The position numbers and the translations under genes were made by a program. Under the pieces are notes generated by a model, which saw nothing but the letters and a program-made list of their open reading frames with translations, had not been told where the DNA came from and did no database searches. Positions 1 to 9,458 of a stretch of DNA of 47,230 nt are shown piece after piece (position 1 is the first letter of the stretch; the number at the start of each line of letters is the position of its first letter). Location of the stretch: positions 1 to 47,230 of the forward strand of contig NZ_JAOWRF010000170.1 of assembly GCF_025753815.1 (NCBI RefSeq), in the 5' to 3' direction. This stretch comes from Plectonema radiosum NIES-515. GTDB lineage: Bacteria; Cyanobacteriota; Cyanobacteriia; Cyanobacteriales; Nostocaceae.

Positions 1-3000
1 GCGAACTATACATCGGTGGTGATGGTCTGGCACGGGAATACCTTAACCGTCCTAATTTGACAAATGAGAAATTTATCCCCAACCCCTTCAATAATAAACC
101 AGGTGAGCGCCTGTATAAGACCGGCGATAAAGCCCGCTACCTAAGTGATGGCAATATCGAGTTTCTAGGTCGGATTGACAATCAGGTGAAGCTTCGCGGC
201 TTCCGTATTGAACCAGGAGAAATTGAGGCGGCGATCGCCCAGCACCCAGCAGTGCGAGAAACTGTGGTCGTGGCGCGAGAAGATGTTCCTGACCGCAAAT
301 ATCTGGCAGCTTATATTGTTCCTAACCAGTCTTCCGCGATCGCCACCAGCGACTTGCGCGGTTTTCTCAAAGAGAAACTGCCTGATTACATGATACCTGG
401 AGCGTTCGTTATCTTAGATGTCCTACCGCTTACCCCCAACGGCAAGGTAGACCGCCGCGCCCTACCAGCACCAGACTTTCAACCCGAACTGGAACGTTCA
501 TTAGTAGCCCCAAGAACTCCTATTGAAGAGATGCTAGCCAGCATTTGGACGGATGTCTTGGGAATTGAACTTGTAGGCGTTCACCACAACTTCTTTGAAC
601 TGGGCGGACATTCCTTGCTAGCGACTCAAGTGATTTCTCGGGTGCGCGACACCTTGGCAGTGGAATTACCATTACGTAGCTTGTTTGAATCTCCCACTGT
701 TGCCTCCCTGGCTGAACGTGTTGAGATAGCGATCGCTCCGGGGCAATCTATAAAAGTCTCGCCTCTATTACCGATTTCAAGAGCCGCCGAAATTCCATTA
801 TCCTTTGCACAGCAACGCTTGTGGTTCATTGAACAATTACACCCAAATAGTGCATTATACAATATACCATTAGCCTTGCGTCTTAGCGGTCAACTCAACG
901 TAGCTGCTTTAGAATCCAGTCTCAACGAAATTATCCGTCGCCACGAAGCATTGCGGACAAACTTCGCAATAATAGAGGGTAAACCCGTTCAGGTTATCGC
1001 TTCTACTCTGAATTTAAAACTGCAAGTAGTGGAATTGCTTCATATCATGCCGTCAAGCGATATTGGAGTCGAGACGCAACGATTAGCCAGTACTGAAGCA
1101 ATGGAACCTTTTGATCTGGAACACTCGCCTTTAGTGCGAGCAACTTTGCTACAGGAAAGCGAAACAGAACACGTCTTTGTGCTAACAGTACACCACATTA
1201 TTTTTGACGGGTGGTCAATGGGCGTACTATACTCAGAGTTAGCAACACTCTACTCAGCATTCTGTGCAGGTTCAGATCCAGTTTTACCAGAATTACCCAT
1301 ACAGTACGCTGATTTTTCTGTTTGGCAGCGGCAGTGGTTGACTGGGGAGATACTGTCAACGCAGCTTAACTACTGGAAGCAACAATTAAAGGATGCTCCG
1401 GGTTTATTAGAATTACCCACGTCCAGACCGCGACCCGCTGTTCAGACAAATCGAGGGGCGTATCATTCTTTGGCTCTTTCCCAGGAGTTGAGCGTGGCAC
1501 TTACTCGACTCAGCAAGCGCACGGGAGTCACCTTGTTTATGACGCTATTAGCAGCGTTTCAGACATTGCTTTATCGCTATACAGGGCAAGATGACATCGT
1601 AGTGGGCACGCCCATTGCTAACCGCAACCGTAAGGAAATCGAAGGGCTAATTGGCTTTTTTGTCAATACCTTAGTAATGCGTACTGACTTATCTGGCAAT
1701 CCCAGTTTTAAGCAGCTGTTGAGTCGGGTGCGGGAAGTGGCAATAGGAGCTTACGCTCATCAAGACTTGCCTTTTGAAGAGTTGGTAGAGGCATTGCAAC
1801 CAGTGCGCTCCTTAAGCCACACACCCCTGTTCCAGGTGATGTTTACGCTCGAAAACTCTCCCATGCCTTCTTTCGATCTGCCTGACTTAACTGTAAGTTC
1901 ATTGGTAGTAGAAACCACAGCGGCGAAGTTCGATTTGACTCTATCAATGTCGAATACCTCCTCAGGATTGATAGGTTCATGGGAATACAATAGTGACTTG
2001 TTTGACAATGACACTATCGCTCGTATGGCAGAACATTTCCAGACCCTGCTATCAGGTATTGTAGCGAATCCAGAACAGCGAGTTTCTGAATTGCCTCTGC
2101 TAACGCAGCGAGAGCGACACCAATTATTAGTAGAGTGGAACAACACCACAAAAGAGTATCCCAAAGATAAATGTATCCATAACTTGTTTGAGGAACAGGT
2201 TACGCTTACGCCCGATGCCATTGCGGTAGTCTTTGAAGGAGAACAACTGACCTATAAAGAACTTAACCAACGGGCGAACAGGATAGCACATCACCTGCAA
2301 CGCCTGGGCGTAGGGACTGAAGTGCTAGTGGGGATATGCGTAGAGCGATCGCTAGAGATGGTAGTGGGATTGCTTGGCATCCTCAAAGCAGGTGGAGCGT
2401 ATGTGCCCCTTGACCCAACTTATCCTTCCGAGCGTTTGGTCTTCATGCTAGAAGACGCATCTGTGCCAGTGCTGCTAACGATGGCGAAGTTAGTAGAGTC
2501 GCTTCCTAAACATCAAGCACGAATTGTCTGTCTGGACACAGACTGGGAGGTCATTGCCCAACAAAGCCAGGAGAATCTTAAAACCAGCGTGACACCCGAC
2601 AAAACGATTTATGTCGTTTACACCTCTGGCTCAACAGGGTTACCTAAAGGAGTTCCTGTTCCTCATCTGGCAGTGAGCCGTTTGGTAATTAACACAAACT
2701 ACATTAATATAGGGTCAAAAGATGTAATTGCTCAAGTCTCGAACAGTTCTTTCGACGCTGCTACATTCGAGATTTGGGGAGCCTTACTTAACGGGGCGAA
2801 GCTCGTTGTGATAGCTAAGGATGTAGCGCTTTCACCCTTGGATTTTGCAGCCGCGATCAAAGAGCAAGGCATTACCGTATTGTTCTTGACGACCGCTTTG
2901 TTCAATTTGGTAGCAAGGGAAGTCCCGTGCGCTTTCTCTTCGGTGAAACACCTCCTATTTGGAGGAGAAGCTGTGGATCTGCGGTGGGTCAAAAAAGTGC

Positions 3001-6000
3001 TGAAGAATGATCCACCTGTACGGTTGCTTCATGTTTATGGACCTACCGAAAGTACAACATTCACCACTTGGTATTTGGTACAAGATGTTCCAGAAGGGGC
3101 AAAAACCATTCCCATCGGTCGCCCCATAGCCAACACTCACTGTTTTGTGCTCGACGACCACCTACAACCCGTCCCCATCGGTGTCCCTGGAGAATTGTAC
3201 ATCGGTGGAGATGGTCTGGCACAGGGCTACCTCAACCGTCCGGATTTGACAAATGAAAAATTTATCCCCAACCCCATAAGCAATGAGCCGGGGTCACGTC
3301 TGTACAAAACAGGAGACAAAGCACGTTACCTAAGTGACGGCAACATCCAGTTTCTGGGTCGCATTGACAATCAGGTGAAGCTTCGCGGCTTCCGCATCGA
3401 ACTTGGGGAAATCGAAGCTGTGTTAGCCACTCACCCCCAAGTTCAAGAAACCACAGTCATCGTCCGAGAAGATATTCAAAGCGATAAGCGCCTCGTCGCC
3501 TATGTCGTTCCTAAGACCGAGACGGAACCAAACGCAGCACTACCCACACTCAGTGAGTTGCGCTCCTTCCTCAAAAGTAAGCTGCCCGACTACATGGTGC
3601 CAAATGCCTTTGTAATATTAAAGGCAATGCCCCTGACTCCCAATGGTAAAATAGACCGCCACAACCTACCAGTCCCTGACCACACGACTAGACCTGATGC
3701 AGCTTATGTAATGCCACAAACCAAGGTCGAACAAATCGTAGCTGCCGTTTGGCAAGAGATGCTTCAGGTAGAGAAAGTGGGGATTTATGACAATTTCTTC
3801 GAGTTGGGAGGTCATTCATTGCTCGTGGTTCAGGTTCACCACAAATTGCAAGAAATCTTGGGAGTGAAGTTGTCAGTAGTTGAAATGTTTCAACACCCAA
3901 CTATACATTCTTTGAGCCAACATTTAAGTATACAAGATGCTTCAAAACAAAGCAATGGTCATGGGTTAAATGGTAGCGATAGCGAAGCGCTGCTGCGAAG
4001 CGCAGATCGCCAAGCTTCAATGCAGCAACAAAGGCAACTTAGGCAGCATCATCAGTCTGATATAGCCATTATTGCTATGTCCGGTCAGTTTCCAAAAGCC
4101 CAAGATATAGATTCCTTATGGAATAACCTATGCAACGGGATAGAATCTATATCATTTTTTTCGGAACAAGAAATGGTCGCCGAAGGTGTTAACATAAAGT
4201 GGCTAAATAACCCTAAACATGTAAGAGCCAGCGGTGTATTGTCAGACATAGAGCTATTTGATGCTTATTTTTTTGGTTATAGTCCCAAAGAAGCTGAATT
4301 GATAGATCCACAACAACGCTTATTTTTAGAATGTGCTTGGTCAGCCATAGAAAAAGCAGGTTATGACCCAGAAAATTACAAGGGATTGATCGGGGTTTAC
4401 GCAGGGTGTGGCGGGAATGATTATTTACTAAAAAATCTTTATCCCAACCGCGAAATTTTAGAGTTGAACGACTTTGACGACTTGAGTTTTGGCAATGCTC
4501 CAGATCATCTGGCGACTCGGGTTTCTTACAAACTCAACCTCCGAGGACCTGCACTTAACATACAAACGGCTTGTTCTACTTCATTGGTCGCCGTACACTT
4601 AGGGTGTCAAAGTTTGCTGAATGGCGAATGCGATATGGCGATCGCAGGTGGCGTTTCCATCCATCTTCCGCAAAAGACAGGCTATTTGTATCAAGAAGGC
4701 TTAATTTTGTCTCCCGATGGACACTGTCGAGCTTTTGATGCCAAAGCAAAGGGAACTGTAGGCGGTAACGGTGTGGGAATTGTCGTTCTCAAGCGCCTAG
4801 CAGATGCGATCGCTGATGGAGACTGCATCCATGCAGTGATTAAAGGCTCATCCATCAATAACGACGGTTCGTTGAAAGTCGGCTATACAGCTCCAAGTAT
4901 AGATGGTCAAGCCGCAGTAATTTCCCAGGCTCAGGCTGTAGCTGGGATCGATCCCGATACAATTACCTATATAGAAGCTCATGGCACTGCAACTCCGCTA
5001 GGAGATCCCATTGAAATCACAGCGCTAACACAAGCGTTTCGTGCCAGTACCCAGAAGAAAGGCTTCTGTGCAATCGGTTCGCTGAAAACCAATGTCGGAC
5101 ATTTGAATACCGCAGCCGGTGTGGCAGGTCTGATTAAGACTGTTCTGGCACTTAAATACAAGTTGCTGCCACCTAGCTTGCACTTTGAACAACCATCACC
5201 CCAAATTGACTTCGCCAATAGTCCTTTTTACGTCAATACCAAACTCTCCCCGTGGGAAACAAATGGCACTCCTCGCCGTGCTGGGGTCAGTTCTTTTGGT
5301 ATGGGGGGTACTAATGCACATATCGTTTTGGAGGAAACTCCTGCTGAATTTGAGTACAAGATTCAGGGAACCGGGGAGCCGGGGAGAAAGTTTCAGTTGT
5401 TGATACTCTCCGCCAAAACTGAGAGGGCACTCGATACTGCAACTGCAAATTTGGTTGAACATTTAACTCATCATCCTGATATTAACCTGGCTGATGTAGC
5501 TTACACGCTTGGAGTTGGTCGAAAGGCTTTCAACTATCGACGGATATTAGTGTGCAGTGATAGAGAAGATGCTGTCAATACACTTTCTACCCAAGATCCG
5601 AAACGAATTTTTACCAACGTCCAAGAACCTAAACATCGCCCGGTCGCGTTCATGTTTTCGGGTCAGGGATCGCAATATGTGAATATGGCTGGGGAACTCT
5701 ACCAAGAAGAATCGGCATTTCGCGAAAATATCGACCTTTGTGCAGAACTCCTTAAACCTCACCTAGGACTTGACTTGCGGGATGTGCTGTATCCGAGTGA
5801 AGAACTTGCTGAACAAGCGGCAGAACAATTGAAGCAGACTGCCATCGCACAACCTGCACTGTTTACCATTGAGTATGCCCTAGCTAAATTATGGATGTCG
5901 TGGGGCGTGCATCCCAAAGCGGCAATCGGTCACAGCATTGGTGAATATGTGGCTGCGTGTCTTGCAGGCGTTTTCTCCTTGTCAGAAGCATTGTCCCTCG

Positions 6001-7961
6001 TCGCTGCACGGGGGCAACTCACGCAGCAAATGCCTCCAGGGTCGATGCTTGCTGTACCGCTTCCCCAACAGCAGGTGCAACCCCTCCTTAACAATAAACT
6101 CTCCCTAGCTGCAATTAACGGGTCATCCCTTTGCACGGTTTCAGGTGCCACAGATGCAATAGAAGCACTGCAACAGCAACTCCTGGCACAAGGCGTGGAA
6201 TGCCGTCGCTTGCATACCTCTCATGCCTTCCATTCCCAGATGATGGAACCCATTTTAGAGACATTCACCGAACAGGTGAAAAAAGTCAACCTGAAACCCC
6301 CTCAAATTCCCTATATTTCCAACGTCAGCGGAACTTGGATTACAGCAGAGGAGGCAACAAATCCAAATTATTGGGCTAGACATTTACGCCAAACTGTGCT
6401 TTTCAGTTCAGGCTTGCAAAGGTTGTTGCAAGAACAAGACTTTATTTTACTAGAAGTTGGTCCTGGAAGGACGCTGAGTGCGATCGCGAAAAAACATGTA
6501 GATAAAGCGGCAGAACAGGTTATACTTTCTTCGTTAAGACATCCCCAAGACCAACAATCTGATGTGGCTTTTTTGTTGAACGCATTAGGCAGACTCTGGC
6601 TTGCAGGAATACAAGTAGATTGGGCAGGATTCTATGCTGGCTCTCAACGTCATCGCCTACCGTTGCCGACTTATCCGTTTGAACGGCAGCGTTACTGGAT
6701 TTCACCGCCAAAAGTTGCAGGGATGCAAAAAGAATTAAATTCCCATACGGTATGCTCTGATGATGCTGTCAAGACGCATGTTGAAACTTTGGAGACTTTG
6801 TATCCAAAGAAAGATTTATCCTCACTCCACGCAACAAGACCGAATTTACCGAATCCCTATGTTGCTCCCCGCAGTCAGCTGGAACGGACTCTAACCGAAA
6901 TCTGGCAAAAATTCTTTGGGATTGAGCCGGTGGGAATCCACGATGACTTCTTTGAATTGGGGGGAGATTCCCTCCTGGCAGTTCACCTGATTTCCAAGTT
7001 ATGCGAAACCCTGAAAATAGAATTATCTCCCCACAGCTTGCTAAGTTCGCCCACTATTGCAAGGTTTGCTGAATTAATAGAACAGACTGCTTCACCCGCT
7101 GCCATTTCTAACCAACCAGCCCTTCCCTCATCGCTGGTGGAAATTAAGTCCGGCAGCTTTAAACAACCTCTTTTCTTAATACATCCGGTTGGCGGACACG
7201 TCTACATGTATCGGGATTTGGCAAATTGTCTAGGCTCAGATTATCCAGTCTATGGGTTACAAGCACAAGGCATAGATGGAAAAACACAACCACTCACCCA
7301 AGTTGAGGAGATGGCGACTAAATATATCGAAGCACTGCGCGTTGTCCAGCCTGATGGACCATATTTTCTTGGGGGTGCTTCTTTTGGAGGCACTGTGGCT
7401 TTCGAGATGGCACAGCAATTGCTTATTCTAGGTCAACAAGTAGCGCTGCTCGCTCTTATAGATACTCCAGGTCCCGGTCAAATGCCGGTAAAAATAGAAG
7501 ATGATGAGCTGCAAATCCTGACTTATATACTTAATGTCGGTGCCAACCTTTCTTTTTCTTCAGACCATCTCCGGCAGCTTGAACCAGACGAGCGATTGCT
7601 CCACTTTTTGGATCAGGCTAGGCAATCTATGAGATTGCCTGCTGATTACGGGCTGCCCGAGATCCGCTTCTTCCTTGACCTCTTCAAGGTGGACGTTCAA
7701 GCTATGCGGAGCTATATACCACGAATCTACCCAGGTCGCATCATCTTTTTCCGCGCCCACGAGCGGGATGCAACCAATCCCCAAAACCCAGAGCTCCCTT
7801 GGCGAGATTTGGCAGCGGGAGGATTAGAGGTTCATGAAGTTCCTGGAAATCACATTACTATGAATTACCCTCCCAATGTCCAAGTCATAGCTGAACGGCT
7901 GAGGACAGGTCTATTGTCTTTGACAGGTCGAAGTTCTTCTGGCTTACAGTTCCCTTACTGA
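1..7961 (+). CDS. Hybrid NRPS-PKS with terminal thioesterase (5' end outside window)
   Basis: The frame is open from base 3, so the gene begins upstream. Domain order, in window positions: end of an A domain (YKTGD near 115, NGKVDRR near 440); carrier protein with LGGHS (Ser codon 612); condensation domain about 770-2070 with intact HHIIFDG at 1191; complete A domain about 2160-3690; second carrier (Ser 3816); ketosynthase about 4057-5330 with TACSTS (Cys 4572), EAHGT and NVGH; acyltransferase with GHSIG (Ser 5934) and HAFH, the malonyl-type signature; carrier with LGGDS (Ser 6969); thioesterase with GASFG (Ser 7380) and a C-terminal GNH. No KR, DH or ER lies between AT and ACP. My reading of the A-domain pocket is DAFFLGVTF, which suggests an Ile/Val-like residue (inference). 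The protein would add that residue, extend it once with malonate as an unreduced beta-keto unit, and release the chain. Tailoring genes follow on the same strand. Confidence 0.95.
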   Translation, partial: ELYIGGDGLAREYLNRPNLTNEKFIPNPFNNKPGERLYKTGDKARYLSDGNIEFLGRIDNQVKLRGFRIEPGEIEAAIAQHPAVRETVVVAREDVPDRKYLAAYIVPNQSSAIATSDLRGFLKEKLPDYMIPGAFVILDVLPLTPNGKVDRRALPAPDFQPELERSLVAPRTPIEEMLASIWTDVLGIELVGVHHNFFELGGHSLLATQVISRVRDTLAVELPLRSLFESPTVASLAERVEIAIAPGQSIKVSPLLPISRAAEIPLSFAQQRLWFIEQLHPNSALYNIPLALRLSGQLNVAALESSLNEIIRRHEALRTNFAIIEGKPVQVIASTLNLKLQVVELLHIMPSSDIGVETQRLASTEAMEPFDLEHSPLVRATLLQESETEHVFVLTVHHIIFDGWSMGVLYSELATLYSAFCAGSDPVLPELPIQYADFSVWQRQWLTGEILSTQLNYWKQQLKDAPGLLELPTSRPRPAVQTNRGAYHSLALSQELSVALTRLSKRTGVTLFMTLLAAFQTLLYRYTGQDDIVVGTPIANRNRKEIEGLIGFFVNTLVMRTDLSGNPSFKQLLSRVREVAIGAYAHQDLPFEELVEALQPVRSLSHTPLFQVMFTLENSPMPSFDLPDLTVSSLVVETTAAKFDLTLSMSNTSSGLIGSWEYNSDLFDNDTIARMAEHFQTLLSGIVANPEQRVSELPLLTQRERHQLLVEWNNTTKEYPKDKCIHNLFEEQVTLTPDAIAVVFEGEQLTYKELNQRANRIAHHLQRLGVGTEVLVGICVERSLEMVVGLLGILKAGGAYVPLDPTYPSERLVFMLEDASVPVLLTMAKLVESLPKHQARIVCLDTDWEVIAQQSQENLKTSVTPDKTIYVVYTSGSTGLPKGVPVPHLAVSRLVINTNYINIGSKDVIAQVSNSSFDAATFEIWGALLNGAKLVVIAKDVALSPLDFAAAIKEQGITVLFLTTALFNLVAREVPCAFSSVKHLLFGGEAVDLRWVKKVLKNDPPVRLLHVYGPTESTTFTTWYLVQDVPEGAKTIPIGRPIANTHCFVLDDHLQPVPIGVPGELYIGGDGLAQGYLNRPDLTNEKFIPNPISNEPGSRLYKTGDKARYLSDGNIQFLGRIDNQVKLRGFRIELGEIEAVLATHPQVQETTVIVREDIQSDKRLVAYVVPKTETEPNAALPTLSELRSFLKSKLPDYMVPNAFVILKAMPLTPNGKIDRHNLPVPDHTTRPDAAYVMPQTKVEQIVAAVWQEMLQVEKVGIYDNFFELGGHSLLVVQVHHKLQEILGVKLSVVEMFQHPTIHSLSQHLSIQDASKQSNGHGLNGSDSEALLRSADRQASMQQQRQLRQHHQSDIAIIAMSGQFPKAQDIDSLWNNLCNGIESISFFSEQEMVAEGVNIKWLNNPKHVRASGVLSDIELFDAYFFGYSPKEAELIDPQQRLFLECAWSAIEKAGYDPENYKGLIGVYAGCGGNDYLLKNLYPNREILELNDFDDLSFGNAPDHLATRVSYKLNLRGPALNIQTACSTSLVAVHLGCQSLLNGECDMAIAGGVSIHLPQKTGYLYQEGLILSPDGHCRAFDAKAKGTVGGNGVGIVVLKRLADAIADGDCIHAVIKGSSINNDGSLKVGYTAPSIDGQAAVISQAQAVAGIDPDTITYIEAHGTATPLGDPIEITALTQAFRASTQKKGFCAIGSLKTNVGHLNTAAGVAGLIKTVLALKYKLLPPSLHFEQPSPQIDFANSPFYVNTKLSPWETNGTPRRAGVSSFGMGGTNAHIVLEETPAEFEYKIQGTGEPGRKFQLLILSAKTERALDTATANLVEHLTHHPDINLADVAYTLGVGRKAFNYRRILVCSDREDAVNTLSTQDPKRIFTNVQEPKHRPVAFMFSGQGSQYVNMAGELYQEESAFRENIDLCAELLKPHLGLDLRDVLYPSEELAEQAAEQLKQTAIAQPALFTIEYALAKLWMSWGVHPKAAIGHSIGEYVAACLAGVFSLSEALSLVAARGQLTQQMPPGSMLAVPLPQQQVQPLLNNKLSLAAINGSSLCTVSGATDAIEALQQQLLAQGVECRRLHTSHAFHSQMMEPILETFTEQVKKVNLKPPQIPYISNVSGTWITAEEATNPNYWARHLRQTVLFSSGLQRLLQEQDFILLEVGPGRTLSAIAKKHVDKAAEQVILSSLRHPQDQQSDVAFLLNALGRLWLAGIQVDWAGFYAGSQRHRLPLPTYPFERQRYWISPPKVAGMQKELNSHTVCSDDAVKTHVETLETLYPKKDLSSLHATRPNLPNPYVAPRSQLERTLTEIWQKFFGIEPVGIHDDFFELGGDSLLAVHLISKLCETLKIELSPHSLLSSPTIARFAELIEQTASPAAISNQPALPSSLVEIKSGSFKQPLFLIHPVGGHVYMYRDLANCLGSDYPVYGLQAQGIDGKTQPLTQVEEMATKYIEALRVVQPDGPYFLGGASFGGTVAFEMAQQLLILGQQVALLALIDTPGPGQMPVKIEDDELQILTYILNVGANLSFSSDHLRQLEPDERLLHFLDQARQSMRLPADYGLPEIRFFLDLFKVDVQAMRSYIPRIYPGRIIFFRAHERDATNPQNPELPWRDLAAGGLEVHEVPGNHITMNYPPNVQVIAERLRTGLLSLTGRSSSGLQFPY
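2217..3412 (+). repeat. 1196-bp direct repeat, copy 1 (adenylation-domain core)
   Basis: By eye this stretch is identical to 42018-43213. The first differences are at 2216 (T versus C) and 3413 (C versus T). It covers A-domain motifs A1 to A8, including every specificity-pocket residue. The offset of 39,801 bp is a multiple of three, so both copies are read in the same frame. About 100 bp before the block is still similar but carries scattered differences. The sharp edges and lack of synonymous differences suggest recent duplication or conversion. Confidence 0.93.
3976..4010. repeat. Short palindromic repeat inserted in frame in an NRPS-PKS linker
   Basis: The segment begins GCGAT and ends ATCGC, and contains two direct GCGAAGCGC units separated by TGCT. 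It resembles the GC-rich interspersed repeats common in Nostoc-type genomes. It lies in the linker between the second carrier protein and the ketosynthase, keeps the reading frame, and encodes a short stretch around EALLRSADR that is unlike the flanking Ser/Gln/Asn-rich linker. Confidence 0.55.
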
Positions 7962-7985
7962 TAACTTGCACCATTCTCAATAATT

Positions 7986-8035
7986 GGGAGGCAGAGCCTC
8001 CCAACCCTCGTTCCCAGGCTGCTCCTGGGAACGAG
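7986..8035. repeat. Two adjacent hairpins (interspersed palindrome) after the NRPS-PKS gene
   Basis: The first hairpin has GGGAGGC/GCCTCCC arms (7986-7992 and 7996-8002) around AGA. The second has a perfect 12-bp stem, CTCGTTCCCAGG (8007-8018) with CCTGGGAACGAG (8024-8035), around five bases. The pair resembles a widespread cyanobacterial intergenic palindrome. It starts 25 bp after the NRPS-PKS stop, and could end or stabilise that transcript, although no T-run follows. Confidence 0.7.
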
Positions 8036-8133
8036 ATATCAAAGCTCCGCCTAGTTGTTGATACTGCTGCAAGATGTGAGCGCCCAAGGGGCGCGATTAC
8101 ACGCCCGCAACGAATGAAAGAAACACCATTTAT

Positions 8134-8168
8134 TTCCCTGTTCCCTGTTCCCTGTTCCCTGTTCCCTG
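8134..8168. repeat. Heptanucleotide tandem repeat, TTCCCTG x5
   Basis: Five exact head-to-tail copies of TTCCCTG lie about 60 bp before the first glycosyltransferase gene. This is the short tandemly repeated heptamer type typical of heterocystous cyanobacteria. Copy number in such arrays often varies between strains. Confidence 0.9.
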
Positions 8169-8228
8169 TGTTTCTTAGGAACTTAGGGACTTGCAGCCAT
8201 ATTGGTTTCTTCTCACCTTATCAGTACA

Positions 8229-9443
8229 ATGTCGAACATCGTTTATTTCAACCTACGTGCCCACTCAACTGTTAATTCCACTCTCGGAATAGTGCAGGAG
8301 TTAGTGCGGCGGGGAGAACAGGTAGATTACTACTGTTATGAGGAATTCCGGAATCAAATAGAGTCTTTTGGTGCCCAATTCCATCAGCTTCCTGCCAATC
8401 CAGATTTGTGGTTGGATGAAACCGCAACGCCGCAATCTGCCTCAATGGAAACCAGTTTGGAAGCGATCCCGATTCTATTGGAACATTTCCAACGCGATCG
8501 CCCAAAGCTACTTATCTTTAATTCAGCGTGCTTATGGGGATGCCTTCTTGGTGAGTTGCTCAAGCTTCCCACAGTTGCTACCCACATTCATCACCTTGTA
8601 CCACGCCGATTTATTCCACCGCTTCCAGTACTTTTAGCACCAAACTGCATCAGAAGATTTTCTGAAACCCCAAAAATTGTTGACAAACACAGAAGCCTTT
8701 GGACTCAGTTGAAGCAAAAATATCAGTTTGAGCGCGTGAAAAAGAACGATTTGTTCAAGCTAATGCGCTATATGCTCTTCTTCCACGGCGATCTGAATAT
8801 TGTCTTCACATCTGAAACTTTCCAGATCAAGCGAGAAAACTTTGACTCCAGTTACATCTTCACTGGTCCGTGTTACAGCAAAAGCTCGCTTGAACCGGAG
8901 TCTTGCTGGGCGAAAATTGAAGGAAAGTCGGTGATTTATATTTCACTTGGGACAATATTCAATGAGAATATTCCCTTCTTTAAAAAATGCCTGCAAGCGT
9001 TTGGACATAGCCATCATATTGTGGTGATGACTGTTGGCAATTCTGTGGATATTAATTTGCTAGGAGAGATTCCTCCTAACTTTATTGTCAAGAATTTTGT
9101 ACCGCAACTAGAAGTTATCAAGTACGCTAGCGTCTTTATTTATCATGGTGGTATGCAGAGTACTTTGGATGCGCTAACTCACCAAGTTCCACTAGTTTTG
9201 TTTCCCCAATATTCAGAGCAATATTTGACAGCCCATAGATTAGAGGAGTTGGGTGCGGGGATATGGGTTAAACAGGAAAACATTCAGCCGCAGAAATTGC
9301 GCGAATTGGTGGAAAAGGTAATGCAGGATTCGTCGATTCGTTGCAATGTGGAGCGATTAGGCAGATCCTTGGTAGAAGCAGGAGGGACTCAAAGAGCCGT
9401 TGACAAGATTCTAGAATTCAAACAGCAATTTAGCAGATTTTAA
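8229..9443 (+). CDS. GT1 glycosyltransferase, macrolide/MGT type (first of two)
   Basis: A protein of about 404 residues with the two-domain GT-B layout of UDP-sugar-dependent GT1 enzymes that decorate natural products. The N-terminus (MSNIVYFN, then STLGIVQELVRRGEQVDYYC) is the acceptor-domain start. The C-terminal half carries VIYISLGT and the donor-site region HGGMQSTLDAL followed by PLVLFPQ. I prefer ATG 8229 over a TTG 27 bp upstream because it matches the start of the paralogue at 10281. The last third is very similar to that paralogue at DNA level. Position 15 bp before the methyltransferase gene and just after the NRPS-PKS gene suggests it glycosylates the assembly-line product. Donor and acceptor cannot be read from sequence. 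Confidence 0.88.
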   Translation: MSNIVYFNLRAHSTVNSTLGIVQELVRRGEQVDYYCYEEFRNQIESFGAQFHQLPANPDLWLDETATPQSASMETSLEAIPILLEHFQRDRPKLLIFNSACLWGCLLGELLKLPTVATHIHHLVPRRFIPPLPVLLAPNCIRRFSETPKIVDKHRSLWTQLKQKYQFERVKKNDLFKLMRYMLFFHGDLNIVFTSETFQIKRENFDSSYIFTGPCYSKSSLEPESCWAKIEGKSVIYISLGTIFNENIPFFKKCLQAFGHSHHIVVMTVGNSVDINLLGEIPPNFIVKNFVPQLEVIKYASVFIYHGGMQSTLDALTHQVPLVLFPQYSEQYLTAHRLEELGAGIWVKQENIQPQKLRELVEKVMQDSSIRCNVERLGRSLVEAGGTQRAVDKILEFKQQFSRF

Positions 9444-9458
9444 ATAAAGGATAAAGTA

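Noticed and set aside
2732-3256. Small reverse-strand and alternate-frame readings inside the A domain, repeated at 42533-43057
   Set aside because: They recur only because the DNA is duplicated. They overlap strong coding sequence and have no ribosome sites.
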